Positions 54,902 to 64,000 of a stretch of 64,000 nt of DNA are shown here, piece after piece; position 1 is the stretch's first letter; every line of letters begins with the position of its first letter. Source of the stretch: Polyodon spathula. Lineage: Eukaryota; Chordata; Actinopteri; Acipenseriformes; Polyodontidae. Made by a program: the position numbers and the translations under genes. The notes under the pieces were generated by a model, which made no database searches, was not told where the DNA came from, and was given only the letters and a program-made list of their open reading frames with translations. The stretch spans positions 17,002,547-17,066,546 of the forward strand of contig NC_054545.1 of the NCBI RefSeq assembly GCF_017654505.1, given 5' to 3'.

Positions 54902-55921
54902 TTAATATTTGGTAGAGCCACCTTTCGCTGCAATAACAGCTTTAAGTCTTTTGGGGTAAGTATGTACCAGCTTTGCACACAGTGTCAGAGTGATTTTGGC
55001 CCATTCTTCTTGGCAGATTTGCTCCAGGTTGTTCAGGTTGGTTGGATGACGCTTGTGGACCGCAATTTTCAAATAGTGTGACAGATTCTCAATGGGATTG
55101 AGATCAGGACTTTGACTGGGCCACTGTAGGACATTCACCTTTTTGTTCTTGAGCCACTCCAATGTTGCTTTTGCCTTGTGCTTGGGATCATTGTCCTGCT
55201 GAAAGGTGAATTTCCTCCCAAGCTTCAGTTTTTTAGCGGACTGAAGCAGATTCTCTTGCAGTATTTTCCTGTATTTTGCTCCATCCATTCTTCCTTCAAT
55301 TGTAACAAGATGCCCAGTCCCTGCTGATGAGAAACATCCCCACAGCATGATGCTGCCACCACCATACTTCACTGTAGGGATGGTGTGTCTTGAGGCATGG
55401 GCAGTGTTAGGTTTGCGCCACACATAGCGCTTTGAGTTTTGGCCAAAAAGCTCGATCTTGGTCTCATCTGACCATAAAACCTTTTCCCACATCGCAACTG
55501 GGTCACTTTCATGCTTTCTGGCAAACTCCAGATGTGCTTTCAGATGGTACTTTTTGAGTAACGGCTTCTTTCTTGCCACCCTTCCATACAGGCCAGTGTT
55601 ATGCAGAGCTCCTGATATGGTTGACTGGTGCACCATTACTCCACTCCCAGCCACTGAACTCTGTAGCTCCTTCAAAGTGATTGTTGGCCTCTCTGTGGCT
55701 TCTCTCACAAGTCTCCTTCTTGTCTGAGTGCTGAGTTTTGAGGGACGGTCTTTTCTTGGCCGTGCCTGGGTGAAGTGATACAGCTTCCACTTCCTGATTA
55801 TTGATCCAACTGTGCTCACTGGGATATCCAAAAACTTGGATATTATTTTGTACCCTTTCCCTAATCTATGCGTTTGTATTACTTTATCTCTAACTTCTGT
55901 AGAATGCTCTTTGGTCTTCAT
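54902..55921 (-). CDS. Tc1-like transposase, intact DD34E (339 aa)
   Basis: Cut-and-paste transposase that would bind the element's terminal repeats in the nucleus and move it into TA sites. The frame is complete, from the ATG at 55921 to the stop at 54902, and 339 residues is the normal Tc1/Sleeping-Beauty-type length. Residues 1-50 and about 70-120 form the two paired-like helix-turn-helix parts, joined by a basic linker (ARPRKDRPSKLS at 53-64). The catalytic triad is D152 ([13 protein letters not shown]), D243 (FQQDNDPKHKAKA) and E278 (SPDLNPIENLSHYLK), with exactly 34 residues between D243 and E278. The glycine-rich VKYGGGSIMLWGC loop at 184-196 is present. One oddity: the usual W and acidic residue after E278 (ENLW.DLK) are S and Y here. 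The gene sits alone inside its terminal repeats. It is potentially functional, but the right terminal repeat is damaged, so self-mobilisation may be impaired. Confidence 0.93.
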   Translation of the reverse strand: MKTKEHSTEVRDKVIQTHRLGKGYKIISKFLDIPVSTVGSIIRKWKLYHFTQARPRKDRPSKLSTQTRRRLVREATERPTITLKELQSSVAGSGVMVHQSTISGALHNTGLYGRVARKKPLLKKYHLKAHLEFARKHESDPVAMWEKVLWSDETKIELFGQNSKRYVWRKPNTAHASRHTIPTVKYGGGSIMLWGCFSSAGTGHLVTIEGRMDGAKYRKILQENLLQSAKKLKLGRKFTFQQDNDPKHKAKATLEWLKNKKVNVLQWPSQSPDLNPIENLSHYLKIAVHKRHPTNLNNLEQICQEEWAKITLTLCAKLVHTYPKRLKAVIAAKGGSTKY

Positions 55922-56089
55922 TTTCCTTCATATTCACAGCCTTACTAATGATCCTTCAACAGTGGGGTTTTTATCCAGAAAATGTGACAGCAATTTTAAT
56001 GGTTCACAGGTGGAGGCCAATGGTAAGGTAATTGTGTCCTCGTTAAGGCAATTTCTTTCATCGGTGCAAACTGGGAGCTTCCACAGCAC

Positions 56090-56309
56090 AGGGGTTGAAT
56101 ACTTTTGCAAGCAAGATATTACAGTTATATTTACACAAATATTTACATAAATTACATAAATATTTCCCAACATAAAACCAATGTCACCTTACAATAATTG
56201 ATTCTGAGTTTCAGTGTTTAAAAATAAAATATCAAACAGAACGAAATTTCAGTGTACCATTTGTAATTCGGTAATATGAGAGAATTGGTCAGGGGTCTGA
56301 AAGGCACTG
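56090..56309 (-). repeat. Tc1 right terminal inverted repeat (outer motif deleted)
   Basis: Inverted match to 54683-54900 with the inner motif TTGCAAAAGTATTCAACCCC kept (near 56095-56114). Part of the outer motif near 56290-56300 is missing. Confidence 0.85.
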
Positions 56310-56324
56310 TATATATATATATAG

Positions 56325-56402
<78 letters not shown>
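56310..56402. repeat. (TA)n microsatellite
   Basis: TA tract beginning at the TA target duplication of the Tc1 element, with one AGATTATA break. Confidence 0.97.
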
Positions 56403-56405
<3 letters not shown>

Positions 56406-56519
56406 TTTATGCGTTATGCAGCGTTACGACTACTGTTTAATACTTAGTATTGAATATACACGTATTTAATAACACATAGAGACACACATCTATCTATCAC
56501 TCTCTTTCTCGCTCTATCC

Positions 56520-56692
56520 CAAATGTACGTCAGTCGCATTTTACTGCCCGTATATTAAGAGTAAAATCATTCCCTATTATACAGTACATATGTAACAAAT
56601 TAACGCATTTGCCCATCTCATGCAATTTAAATTTTCTGATACAAAGCCCATTTCTTCAGTGTTACAGTTTATTTGAATATCTGTTACAGCCT
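56520..56692 (-). repeat. Inverted-repeat arm, right
   Basis: Read on the minus strand: CAGATATTCAAATAAACTGT followed by AACACTGAAGAAATGGGCTT and TGTATCAGAAAA, then GGGCAGTAAAATGCGACTGA and CGTAC. It pairs with 54222-54445. Over the best block most differences fall at third codon positions of the shared frame DIQINCN(T/I)EEMGFVSEN. Confidence 0.65.
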
Positions 56693-57068
56693 GTGGACTG
56701 TGTTTATGTTTACTATAGTCAAGCAATGTTTTTTTGAACAAGATAAATCTTGAACTAAACTGAGATTTTATCTGTACTGGGATACGCTGACAGCACTGTA
56801 CCGTATAATCATACAAAACAGGCTGTTTGAGCAGTGCAGCTACTCCAGTGGTTTTGTATACTTCGATGTGTCTGGCTGCAAGTACAAATACAGGGCTGAG
56901 ATGTTTATAAATTTCTGCAGAGCTGAATACATGCATGGTAAATTGTGACATTGATAAAGACCACTTTGCATTAATATATGGATATTTGTCTGTCTTTTCT
57001 ATTTTCTGAAAAAGGCTTGCATGCAAGTCCATGCTCTTCTCTTGTGTATAAGCACAGTCCCGTAGCAT
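56577..57068 (-). other. Unrecognised 163-codon open frame overlapping the right arm
   Basis: The frame runs from an ATG at 57068 to a stop at 56577. I recognise no domain, signal peptide or clear membrane segment. Its last 40 residues lie in the inverted-repeat arm that also occurs at 54222, where the equivalent frame is broken. It may be part of an unknown repeat family or a chance frame in AT-rich DNA. Confidence 0.25.
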
Positions 57069-59099
57069 AAGCGCACTGACCTATTTGCATGCTTTTTAAC
57101 TCAGCAAGTCATTTTTCTGATAGCCAGAACCCCCCCCATCTTGGTGCTGTCCTGTTTATCTTTAGATGACTGTCAGAAACACGATTTTCACCAATGACAC
57201 CATCATGGATAAGAACTTCTCGAGACCAATAATGAAGACTAAACACGTTTTCAGTAGTATCACGGTAATCGACTATTGTTCCAAATCTGTGGAATACACT
57301 TATTTCCAACCTCAGAGTTCTAATACGTACGCTACAATTTTGTTTCCAACTGCTGGTGCTGCCCTGCCCCCCGCACCCATTTCAGTATTAACCAGTCAGT
57401 GGTTAGTCAGTCTAAGTAGTACTGTATGCATTGAAGCCAGACCAGGTCGAATGTTAACTGCCCTGTTTTGAACAGCTTGCAGTATTCTGAGACAGCCTTC
57501 CCAGAGTGTGCCTATCACAGCTGTGACAGCGTGTCAAAGGTGAAGAAGCAGCAGGGAAAGGGAAGGACTAAAGCTACAATAACATCTCACCACAGTTGCA
57601 ATTCAACTGAAGCCTGGAGACTGGCGATACCCTCACAGGATTAAAGTACTGAAGTGAACTGGGGCTTGTATTTATTCAGCCAGAAGTCTAGCGTAAAGTG
57701 CACACTTGTTACGTTTATAACGCTAGTCAAGTAAAAATGCCTCAACACAGATGGTGATCCACTCAATCAGGTAATAAAGATGATTCATCACTACTCGACA
57801 AGCGGTTCTCTAGATACTACATGTAAAACTATACAAAGTGTGACATATGCACGCCTCCACTATATCCCTGCCGTCATGGGTATGCACCCAGCAGGGGTAA
57901 ATAAGCAGCACTGTTCTGTATTGTGTGTCCAGTAAGAGCTGAAATTCTGCTGAGGTTCAATTTGTGCAAGTCAGTACAGGGCAGCAGGCTGTCTAGCTCT
58001 GCAAAGACAAAGAATGGCAAGTTCCCTTTGGTTTAAATGCTCAGGAATGGTCTTCTCGTGCACCTGTGCCCACTACGAGAAATTAAGCAAGACTAGATGC
58101 AAGGCTTTTGCAAAGTAAAAACATGTTTTACACTAGCTCTCCTTTTTTGTGTGCTGCAAGGGTAAATAATTGCAAAAATAACTCACAAAACCAATAATTT
58201 CTGGATCATTCTGTGTCAATCATTTGGTATACTAATAATAACGTTCCGGTTGTTTAGTGTATGGCTTAATAAAAATATTCAGTTCGTAAAGTATATGCAT
58301 TTTTAATGTTGGAGGAATCCCAATGGAATCTATTTTAAACCCCCAAAAAAAACTCACATGAGTGAAACTTAACTAATGTTTTAGCAGTTTTAGAGTCACA
58401 TCTATCATTTTCTGTTTCTGTCATGACGTCATGATGAAAAAAGTTAAAGCACAACTGTGGCCTTTATGTAGCTAGCAAACATGTCTTCTTCCTAAGTACA
58501 GCTGGCACACCTGAGTGTTACCATTCACCTGCTCCCCAGCAACATTCTGTCCCCAGTGGATGTAAAACTGTGGGAACACGAAGCCACTTTGATGCTTGGA
58601 ACTTGGTTTCAGGAGAGGCTTAATACAGCAAAGTTGCCTCAAACTAGGTCTCCCGCTCTGCTGGAGCCAGATTTGTTCAGTGCATTTCTAGTGATGTGCG
58701 TCTTCTTCCATCCACTGGGGGCAGTGTGTTGCCTTGGAGGAGGTTGTACTCTACCAGCTGGAGAGAGAAGACCTGGTTGATAACTCTACAGACACAACAG
58801 GGGTGCTTTTAACAAGTTTGAAAAAGTCTGTAGGATGCAAAGTCTGGACAAGAAAATAATACAAAGTGGGGAAAAAACAGAAGAGAAATACCTTGAAATA
58901 AGTGAATTCATTCCCGTGCAAGTTGCTCTACAGTGTAGGTACACCTCGTTGAAATCCTTGTTACAATCAACACTGATCTGTCCTCGTTGGTTTTTTTTCA
59001 AACTAAACATTTCCCACTGTTTTGTATTGCCAGTCCTCCATTATTATTTACTGTTGTCATTAGACTTTGGATTACACTTAAACCGCCATTTCACCAGTA
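57069..59099. other. Unique DNA, no supported gene
   Basis: No family recognised. Bases 57340-57480 may be a degraded LINE-like repeat. Confidence 0.35.
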
Positions 59100-59715
59100 C
59101 TTCGTTGTTTGTCATTGTCTTGAACACTGCATCTCCTCTGCACCTGTGCACTGCAACCCACTTTGCCACAGTCTTCCACACCTGGAGCTAGTTGCAGTAG
59201 TTCCTGTTCTCCTGTGTTTGTCAATAATAGTCCACATAGTGCTTTTCGGTAAACCGAGTCTTTGGGCTATTTTTCTGATAGTTTCTCCTTTTTCGTTTAG
59301 TTGTATCACTGCCAGTTTGAGTTTGTTTCTGTAGTCTTTAGTTTTAACCACCTTTTTGCTGCTTTTTTTAATCACAAATTTCCAATTTATTTTTCAGCAC
59401 TTGATGATTATGTATTTTTTTCTTCTATAATTATCATCAGGTGTTGGTTTTCAAACATGATAATTGTCAAAATTAGCAACGTATGGTTTTGGTATACAGA
59501 ATGTGTTGATTGCCCAAATACTTTTGTCAAAGTATGAAATTAGTTTTTGCATGTTATTTTTCATTGTGTGTATGCATGTTATATAATAATTTGTTGTTTT
59601 ATTATAAAGTCAAATCGCTAATAAATATCTTACAGTAGAACAATTAGAAATTGTAGACTGTCTTTGTGGTTTTTCTTGTGTTTTTAAACTGCCCAAATAT
59701 TTTAGTCTGCAACTG
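59100..59715 (-). mobile_element. Tc1-like transposon, 5' part with IR/DR terminal repeat
   Basis: On the minus strand the element begins CAGTTGCAGACTAAAATATT followed by TGGGCAGTTT (ends at 59715, next to TA). An inner motif, ACTTTGACAAAAGTATTTGG (near 59535-59516), repeats the outer one, so the 200-base terminal repeat has the IR/DR form. The transposase N-terminus follows; the rest is missing or unrecognisable below about 59100. Confidence 0.7.
59112..59375 (-). pseudogene. Tc1-like transposase N-terminal fragment
   Basis: Minus-strand frame from 59375: KVVKTKDYRNKLKLAVIQLN followed by EKGETIRKIAQRLGLPKSTM, WTIIDKHRRTGTT. This is the first helix-turn-helix of Tc1 transposases ('..L....V.L...G.S..KIA..LGL..STV..II.K....G'). 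The reading ends after about 87 codons without the GRPR linker or the DDE domain, so it is truncated. It belongs to a different Tc1 subfamily from the intact copy at 54902. Confidence 0.75.
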
Positions 59716-61576
59716 TATATTATGCATATCATGGCACAGACTTTTCCCTAGTTGCTGAGGAATCAAATTATTTTTTTATTATTTTTTAAAATCTATAAAA
59801 CTGTAGCTGACAGACCTTGTCATAAATGTTCTATACTTAACTGTTCTAAAACTGCTGACCATTATAGAAGTAAAAAAAGGGATTGCTGTTATTAGTAATA
59901 TATCAAACATGTCATGTCATTCTTGATATACAGTACTGAGTTTCTGTCAGTCAGCTCCACAGTGCACTTAGCACATTAATCCAGGAGGAACTCCACTAAC
60001 CATTGATGGACAGGGCTGCTAACGGCCCTCTGATTCTACAATTACTCCTTGTATTTAGAAATAGATGGCGGAGATCTCCTGGGGGCGAGGCTGAGAAGCA
60101 CATAGGGTGCAAAGTAGAATGGATGCTGTACACAGGCAGTGTGGGCATTTCGTTGCATTGCTATTTGTTTTGAGGTGCTGTGCACGCATTGCTCTATGGA
60201 ATTGAAAACAGTCTGTTAAATCTCAGTAAGGGCGTGCAATCTGAAAATTCAAGGTTCAAAGAGAGAGAAAGAAGCAACACATTTGTAGTTACAGTGTGAT
60301 CACCAGCTTGCAGCGTACTAAGGAGGTTATTGATAACTTGTGTTGCATAAATCTCAGCTAATAAAGCTCTGGAAGTGAAAGGCATCACTTGACTGAGCAG
60401 AACATGCATTTAGGTTCAGATACGAAAATAAATGTATACTTGGAAATTGTAAAATGATGTCAGTCTTTCTACAAAGGTAGTGACTCCTATAGCTTGTGAA
60501 CAGCATGTTGTATGTATTTGAAAAAGTGTATACCGGTGTCCACGTAACCCTTTGTCACTTACACATTAAAGGAAAAGAACAACACAAAATGTGTTTATAT
60601 TATCATTTAAACTGTTCTGTATTGAATAAACCTTGTTTTGAAGGGCTAAGCATTTTTGTAGGTGCTATCAACAGTAAATGCCTTTTAAAATGCCACAAAC
60701 ACGAATATAAACTACAAAAGAACTATTATACTGTATTTGCAAATTTAACATATACAAAATCTAGTTTAAAAAATAAAAAATGTCTACAGATACCTGTGCT
60801 TTAATATGAACAGCTTCAGTCTTTTCTTTGGAAATAAAAGAAGAGAGAACTTGCATACATAACAAACAAAAATCCAAATAGGATGTCCAAAAAGCCCTGT
60901 ATCAAAGTTTCTAAGTCCTGCAGATAGGGCACATTTACTGTGAGTTGCCCATCATCTTCCTCAGGCATTGGTTCTACAAGTCAACAGGGGCTGTGTATTA
61001 GTGCTAGCTGAGTATATGAAAGATTTCTTTTTGCAACTCGCAGAATAATGTCGTGTAGGAGGTACTAAGCAGGGCACTGTAAATAATGCAGTAATCAAAT
61101 AAAGTGTATTATAAGCACACATATGCTTATTCTAAGATAGGAAATTGACTACTGTAGGACAAAAAAAAAATGAACCTGTAGGGCTAAATCAATAATTGTA
61201 GATGTGGTGCGTCTTTTCTTCTATCCCAGCTCCCCTGCAACTCTCAGCCCAATATTCAGCAAGTAAACAGGAGCTGTGTGTGATAGCCTATATATAATAT
61301 ATGAAAGACATGCCTTTTTTGCTCCCTGAAGACGAAACATATAATAAAGCCATGTTTTTTCAATACTGTACTGTATCAGATAAAAAGCAGGAAATTGTAA
61401 AGAATGCAGTTGCCAAAGACAGTGCTGGCAGCCAGTGTATTATACACACATAGAAGCACAGTTTCATGAAAATGACTACTGGCTAAACAAATATTTAGGG
61501 ATAACAATCTATGATACCAGTAAGCAGGAGCTGTGATTGTGGTATGTGAAACATGTATAATTTTTGTAACCCTTGG
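59716..61576. other. Unique DNA, no supported gene
   Basis: No gene or transposon recognised. Confidence 0.4.
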
Positions 61577-61612
61577 AAGGCGGAATGGGGTGCAAATGCA
61601 CCCCAGAAATAT
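61577..61612 (+). repeat. piggyBac-end-like sequence with palindrome
   Basis: GTAACCCTTGGAAGGCGGAA precedes TGGGGTGCAAATGCACCCCA, a near-perfect palindrome. The CCCTT opening with a nearby palindrome recalls some piggyBac termini. A similar architecture, inverted, lies at 63506-63537. Confidence 0.3.
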
Positions 61613-63505
61613 ACCGTGTACGCTTTAAAGAAGGGTTACTCCCATTTCACAGGTCGGACAAGGACTTTCTTGATGTCAAAATAAAGGTAAATGATTGAAG
61701 TTTAATCGCATTTCAGGATATCCTATGATCTTAAAATGTTCATTTTAAACACACTGGGTTGCAATTGCATCTCTTGCCATTGCTGTGACTTTCTGTGTTT
61801 GACAAATACCTTGATCCCCATCCCCACCCCACAAATAAAGACCTTGGAGGTTAAACCCCCCCCCCCTTCCCAGAAAAACAAAAATCAGTACAGTAATAAT
61901 TATTAATAATTCACATTCCTTCATGCTCGCCATCATCTTTAAATGATTATATATGAAATATATAATATTTTATATATATAATAATTGTATCTGTTACCAC
62001 ACGTGCCTGACGACAAGGTGGCATAAACAAACAAACAAAAAAAGTTAGGGTTCTGGAAATCCATCCATTATCATTCTGCTTCTCTTGGTGAGGGTCACCG
62101 CAGGTTTCTGGAAATATTAATACTATAGTGTTATTCAGGCAATGTTATAACAATACCAGTTTCAGAGGACACAAACCAGTACATTAAAGTAAATGTACTT
62201 TAAATCATGCAAAACAAACACAAAAACCTTGAGAGGAACTAAAAAATAGAGCATGTAGTTTACTTCCCTTAACCCACGACTCATCATAGCATTCTTTATA
62301 AAGTTGGAATGACAAAGCATATTGTCAAAGTATAAAGGGGCTACTGTGGTTTTATTTTGCCTTCTGAGGTAAAACTGAAATTATATGTTGAACGTTGGGA
62401 AAACCAATGGACTATAAATGATCTGTTATCCCTGCCAGGGAACTTCATCATGAGGAGCTTGAAATAATAATTGGGGAAGGAAGAAAGAACAATAGCATAT
62501 TCTTAGCAGAAAAAAAAAATATATATTTTACTGTAAATTTAACCGAAAATGACGTTTTTTTATGAGGTTGGATTGTCACGTTGTTTTCCAAAAGCGTAAT
62601 CATTTATAGAGTCTTGAAACATAATAAACTATGGTAATTGATGCTGTATTTGAAAAGCACTATAAAATATAGAGATGACTAAAGAAAGTACATTCTAGAT
62701 CTGCAAGAACCGCAAGCCGGCTTGTAAATGCCCCTCAACCTTCAGCCAGCGCTGCGTCCATTGGCATATGGAAGACAATGCCAGGTTGCTAAATGAAACA
62801 GAAACAAAACTTTGGATGCTGTTGTGAAAAGGCCTTTTCCCTCAAACCGCATTCACGTCCATAAGTTATGTTATATTTGTTGTATGCTATTTTTATAACT
62901 AGTTATTTATTTTTTATAATTTTGTATGTGCACACAGCTTTCTACACCTGTTTTCACAGTAGTTTATTGTGTAATATTTATTTTATTTTAGTTTTTCATA
63001 TTTATGTATATGTACTCTTTTTGCAAAAAAAAAGAAAAAAAGTTTAATTTTCAATGTATATACTGTGTTTTTGCTGTGCAAAAGTTGTATATGATGTTCA
63101 TAAATAGAAATATTAAGTTGTATCCGATTGTTTTTCATTTTCATATCAAAGCTGTTTTAAAATATTGATGCTAAAAGAACCGCTGTGGCGGTTGTAACTA
63201 GTCAGAAATTTCAGAAATTCTAGTATTAACACACACCCTGAACACACAGCTAAGGGATTGGTGCAAGGGATAAACACCCCTAGAAATGTGCACAGCAAAA
63301 TTAAAGGAAAAATCATTTACTTATCCCTTAACCCATTCATTTTTCCTTGAAAAAATTATAGCTGTATCTCCTGTATGGAATATGATACATTACATTTAGA
63401 CGTAAATTTTGTAGTTAACAAAATTAGAGTTATCAGAACAATATACTTGCAGAGAAAATAAAAAAAAAGCTAGATGCCTGTTAAAAATGACAAAGTAGCC
63501 TGTCC
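61613..63505. other. Unique AT-rich DNA, 3'-UTR-like in places
   Basis: A C run lies at about 61857-61867. Bases 62860-63180 are T/A-rich with ATTTA-like and TGTATAT motifs, in the style of a vertebrate 3' UTR or conserved noncoding DNA. No coding exon is recognised. Confidence 0.3.
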
Positions 63506-63537
63506 TCAAATGAGGACAATGGTACTTAATGGGTTAA
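63506..63537 (-). repeat. piggyBac-end-like sequence (TTAACCCATTAAG) with palindrome
   Basis: On the minus strand TTAACCCATTAAGTACCATT is followed by GTCCTCATTTGAGGAC, a palindrome with ATTT at its centre (63501-63516). TTAA is the piggyBac target site. Confidence 0.3.
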
Positions 63538-64000
63538 TCCATATTTAGGCATCTGAGAAATTAGTAAGGTAATTTTAAGGAGGAAATGAAGGGATTGGTT
63601 TTTATAGTGGTATTTAAGAGAGCATTGGTAATGCACTCAATACCAGCAATTAAGGATGTGAAAATAATAATCTGTTAGACGATGCTTGCACAGCGAAGGA
63701 TATAACACAGAGTTTTTAACATTAGTGTAATCTGGTTTCCTGTTACCCAGCATTCTAGCTTCTGTTGAGCAGAGAGGCCAGCTGTGCTGTTTCAAGTGGA
63801 TCCTGCTGAGGCATCCTGATCGAGTCTGCACACCGGCTCCATCTTCACGTTGGCTTTCCTTCCGCAGTCCGCAGCATTAATGTGTGTGATTAGTTTCATC
63901 CATCTGTTCTCCTTTTGCAAAGTGACTGGCCCACTGCCATCGCCGTTGTCCGCCGCTCATTCCCGTGCCCTCCATGTGTTTGATTAGGCCTCCCTCATTA
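63538..64000. other. Unique DNA; last 160 bases look like a conserved noncoding element
   Basis: Bases 63840-64000 are mixed composition with TAATGTGTGTGATTAGTTTC and TGTGTTTGATTAGGCC, homeodomain-core-rich and without coding potential. Conservation is inferred from appearance only. Confidence 0.3.

Larger units (their letters stand above)
54683..56309 (-). mobile_element. Complete Tc1-like transposon (1627 bp)
   Basis: Ends CAGTGCCTTGCAAAAGTATT (left) and, inverted, CAGTGCCTTTCAGACCCCTG (right), flanked by TA on both sides (54681-54682 and 56310-56311). The terminal inverted repeats are about 210 bases long and contain inner and outer copies of a GCAxAAGTATTCA motif, the IR/DR arrangement. 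In the right repeat the outer copy is damaged: about 11 bases (GCAAAAGTATT) are missing. The transposase gene inside is intact. Confidence 0.92.

Noticed and set aside
53054..55921. Tandem host gene pair on the minus strand
   Set aside because: The two similar proteins are Tc1-like transposases from separate transposon insertions, one broken and one intact, not host paralogues.

Overview
The window looks like vertebrate nuclear DNA, most likely from a ray-finned fish. It is AT-rich, has no operons or dense coding, and carries many (TA)n, (TATC)n, (ATT)n and (GT)n microsatellites. The transposon mix is fish-like: Tc1/mariner, hAT, Tigger-like, Harbinger-like, Penelope-like, L2/CR1 LINEs, a tRNA-derived SINE and several LTR families. 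The SINE and LTR types remind me of sturgeons and paddlefish, but that is recollection rather than something the window proves. I found no confidently recognisable host protein-coding gene, tRNA or rRNA. The window reads as a gene desert or long introns packed with mobile elements of different ages.

Layout. 1-8 kb: LINE relics (1.35-2.25 kb), a Harbinger-type Myb-domain relic (6.5-7 kb) and a broken CGGBP1-like zinc-finger gene on the minus strand (7.5-8 kb). 8-23 kb: mostly unique AT-rich DNA with a Tigger-like element (13.8-14.9 kb), a 70-bp minisatellite (15.67-16.69 kb), a 67-bp tandem array split by a hAT element with a perfect 8-bp target duplication (18.5-20.2 kb), and two SINE copies. 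23-32 kb: quiet unique DNA with microsatellites and hAT-like ends. 32.8-37.6 kb: a nested cluster. A Tc1 fragment abuts a Penelope-like GIY-YIG endonuclease relic, which is interrupted by a 3.28-kb LTR retrotransposon flanked by a perfect TGCAT duplication. 39-42 kb: a solo LTR (CTGAC duplication), a foldback hAT MITE and a further LTR-like repeat. 44.9-49.1 kb: L2-type LINE relics, a Tc1 5' half cut off by a GT/TA microsatellite, and a second solo LTR (GTAAT duplication). 50.8-59.7 kb: a broken hAT transposase, a broken Tc1, an intact Tc1 transposase in a 1.63-kb element, and a fourth Tc1 remnant. 59.7-64 kb: unique AT-rich DNA.

The most notable object is the LTR element at 33822-37101. It has no pol. 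Its internal region holds a long intact proline-rich ORF with a CCHC zinc knuckle and a 36-bp tandem array. A second ORF overlaps the first by ATGA. The end of the 5' LTR and the primer-binding site are missing, and a perfect palindrome sits at that junction. The reading frames have stayed open although the two LTRs differ visibly. Second is the intact DD34E Tc1 transposase at 54902-55921, whose right terminal repeat has lost part of its outer transposase-binding repeat.

The mobile genes do not form a pathway. They form a record of insertions: Penelope-like first, then the LTR element inside it; the 67-bp array first, then the hAT inside it.
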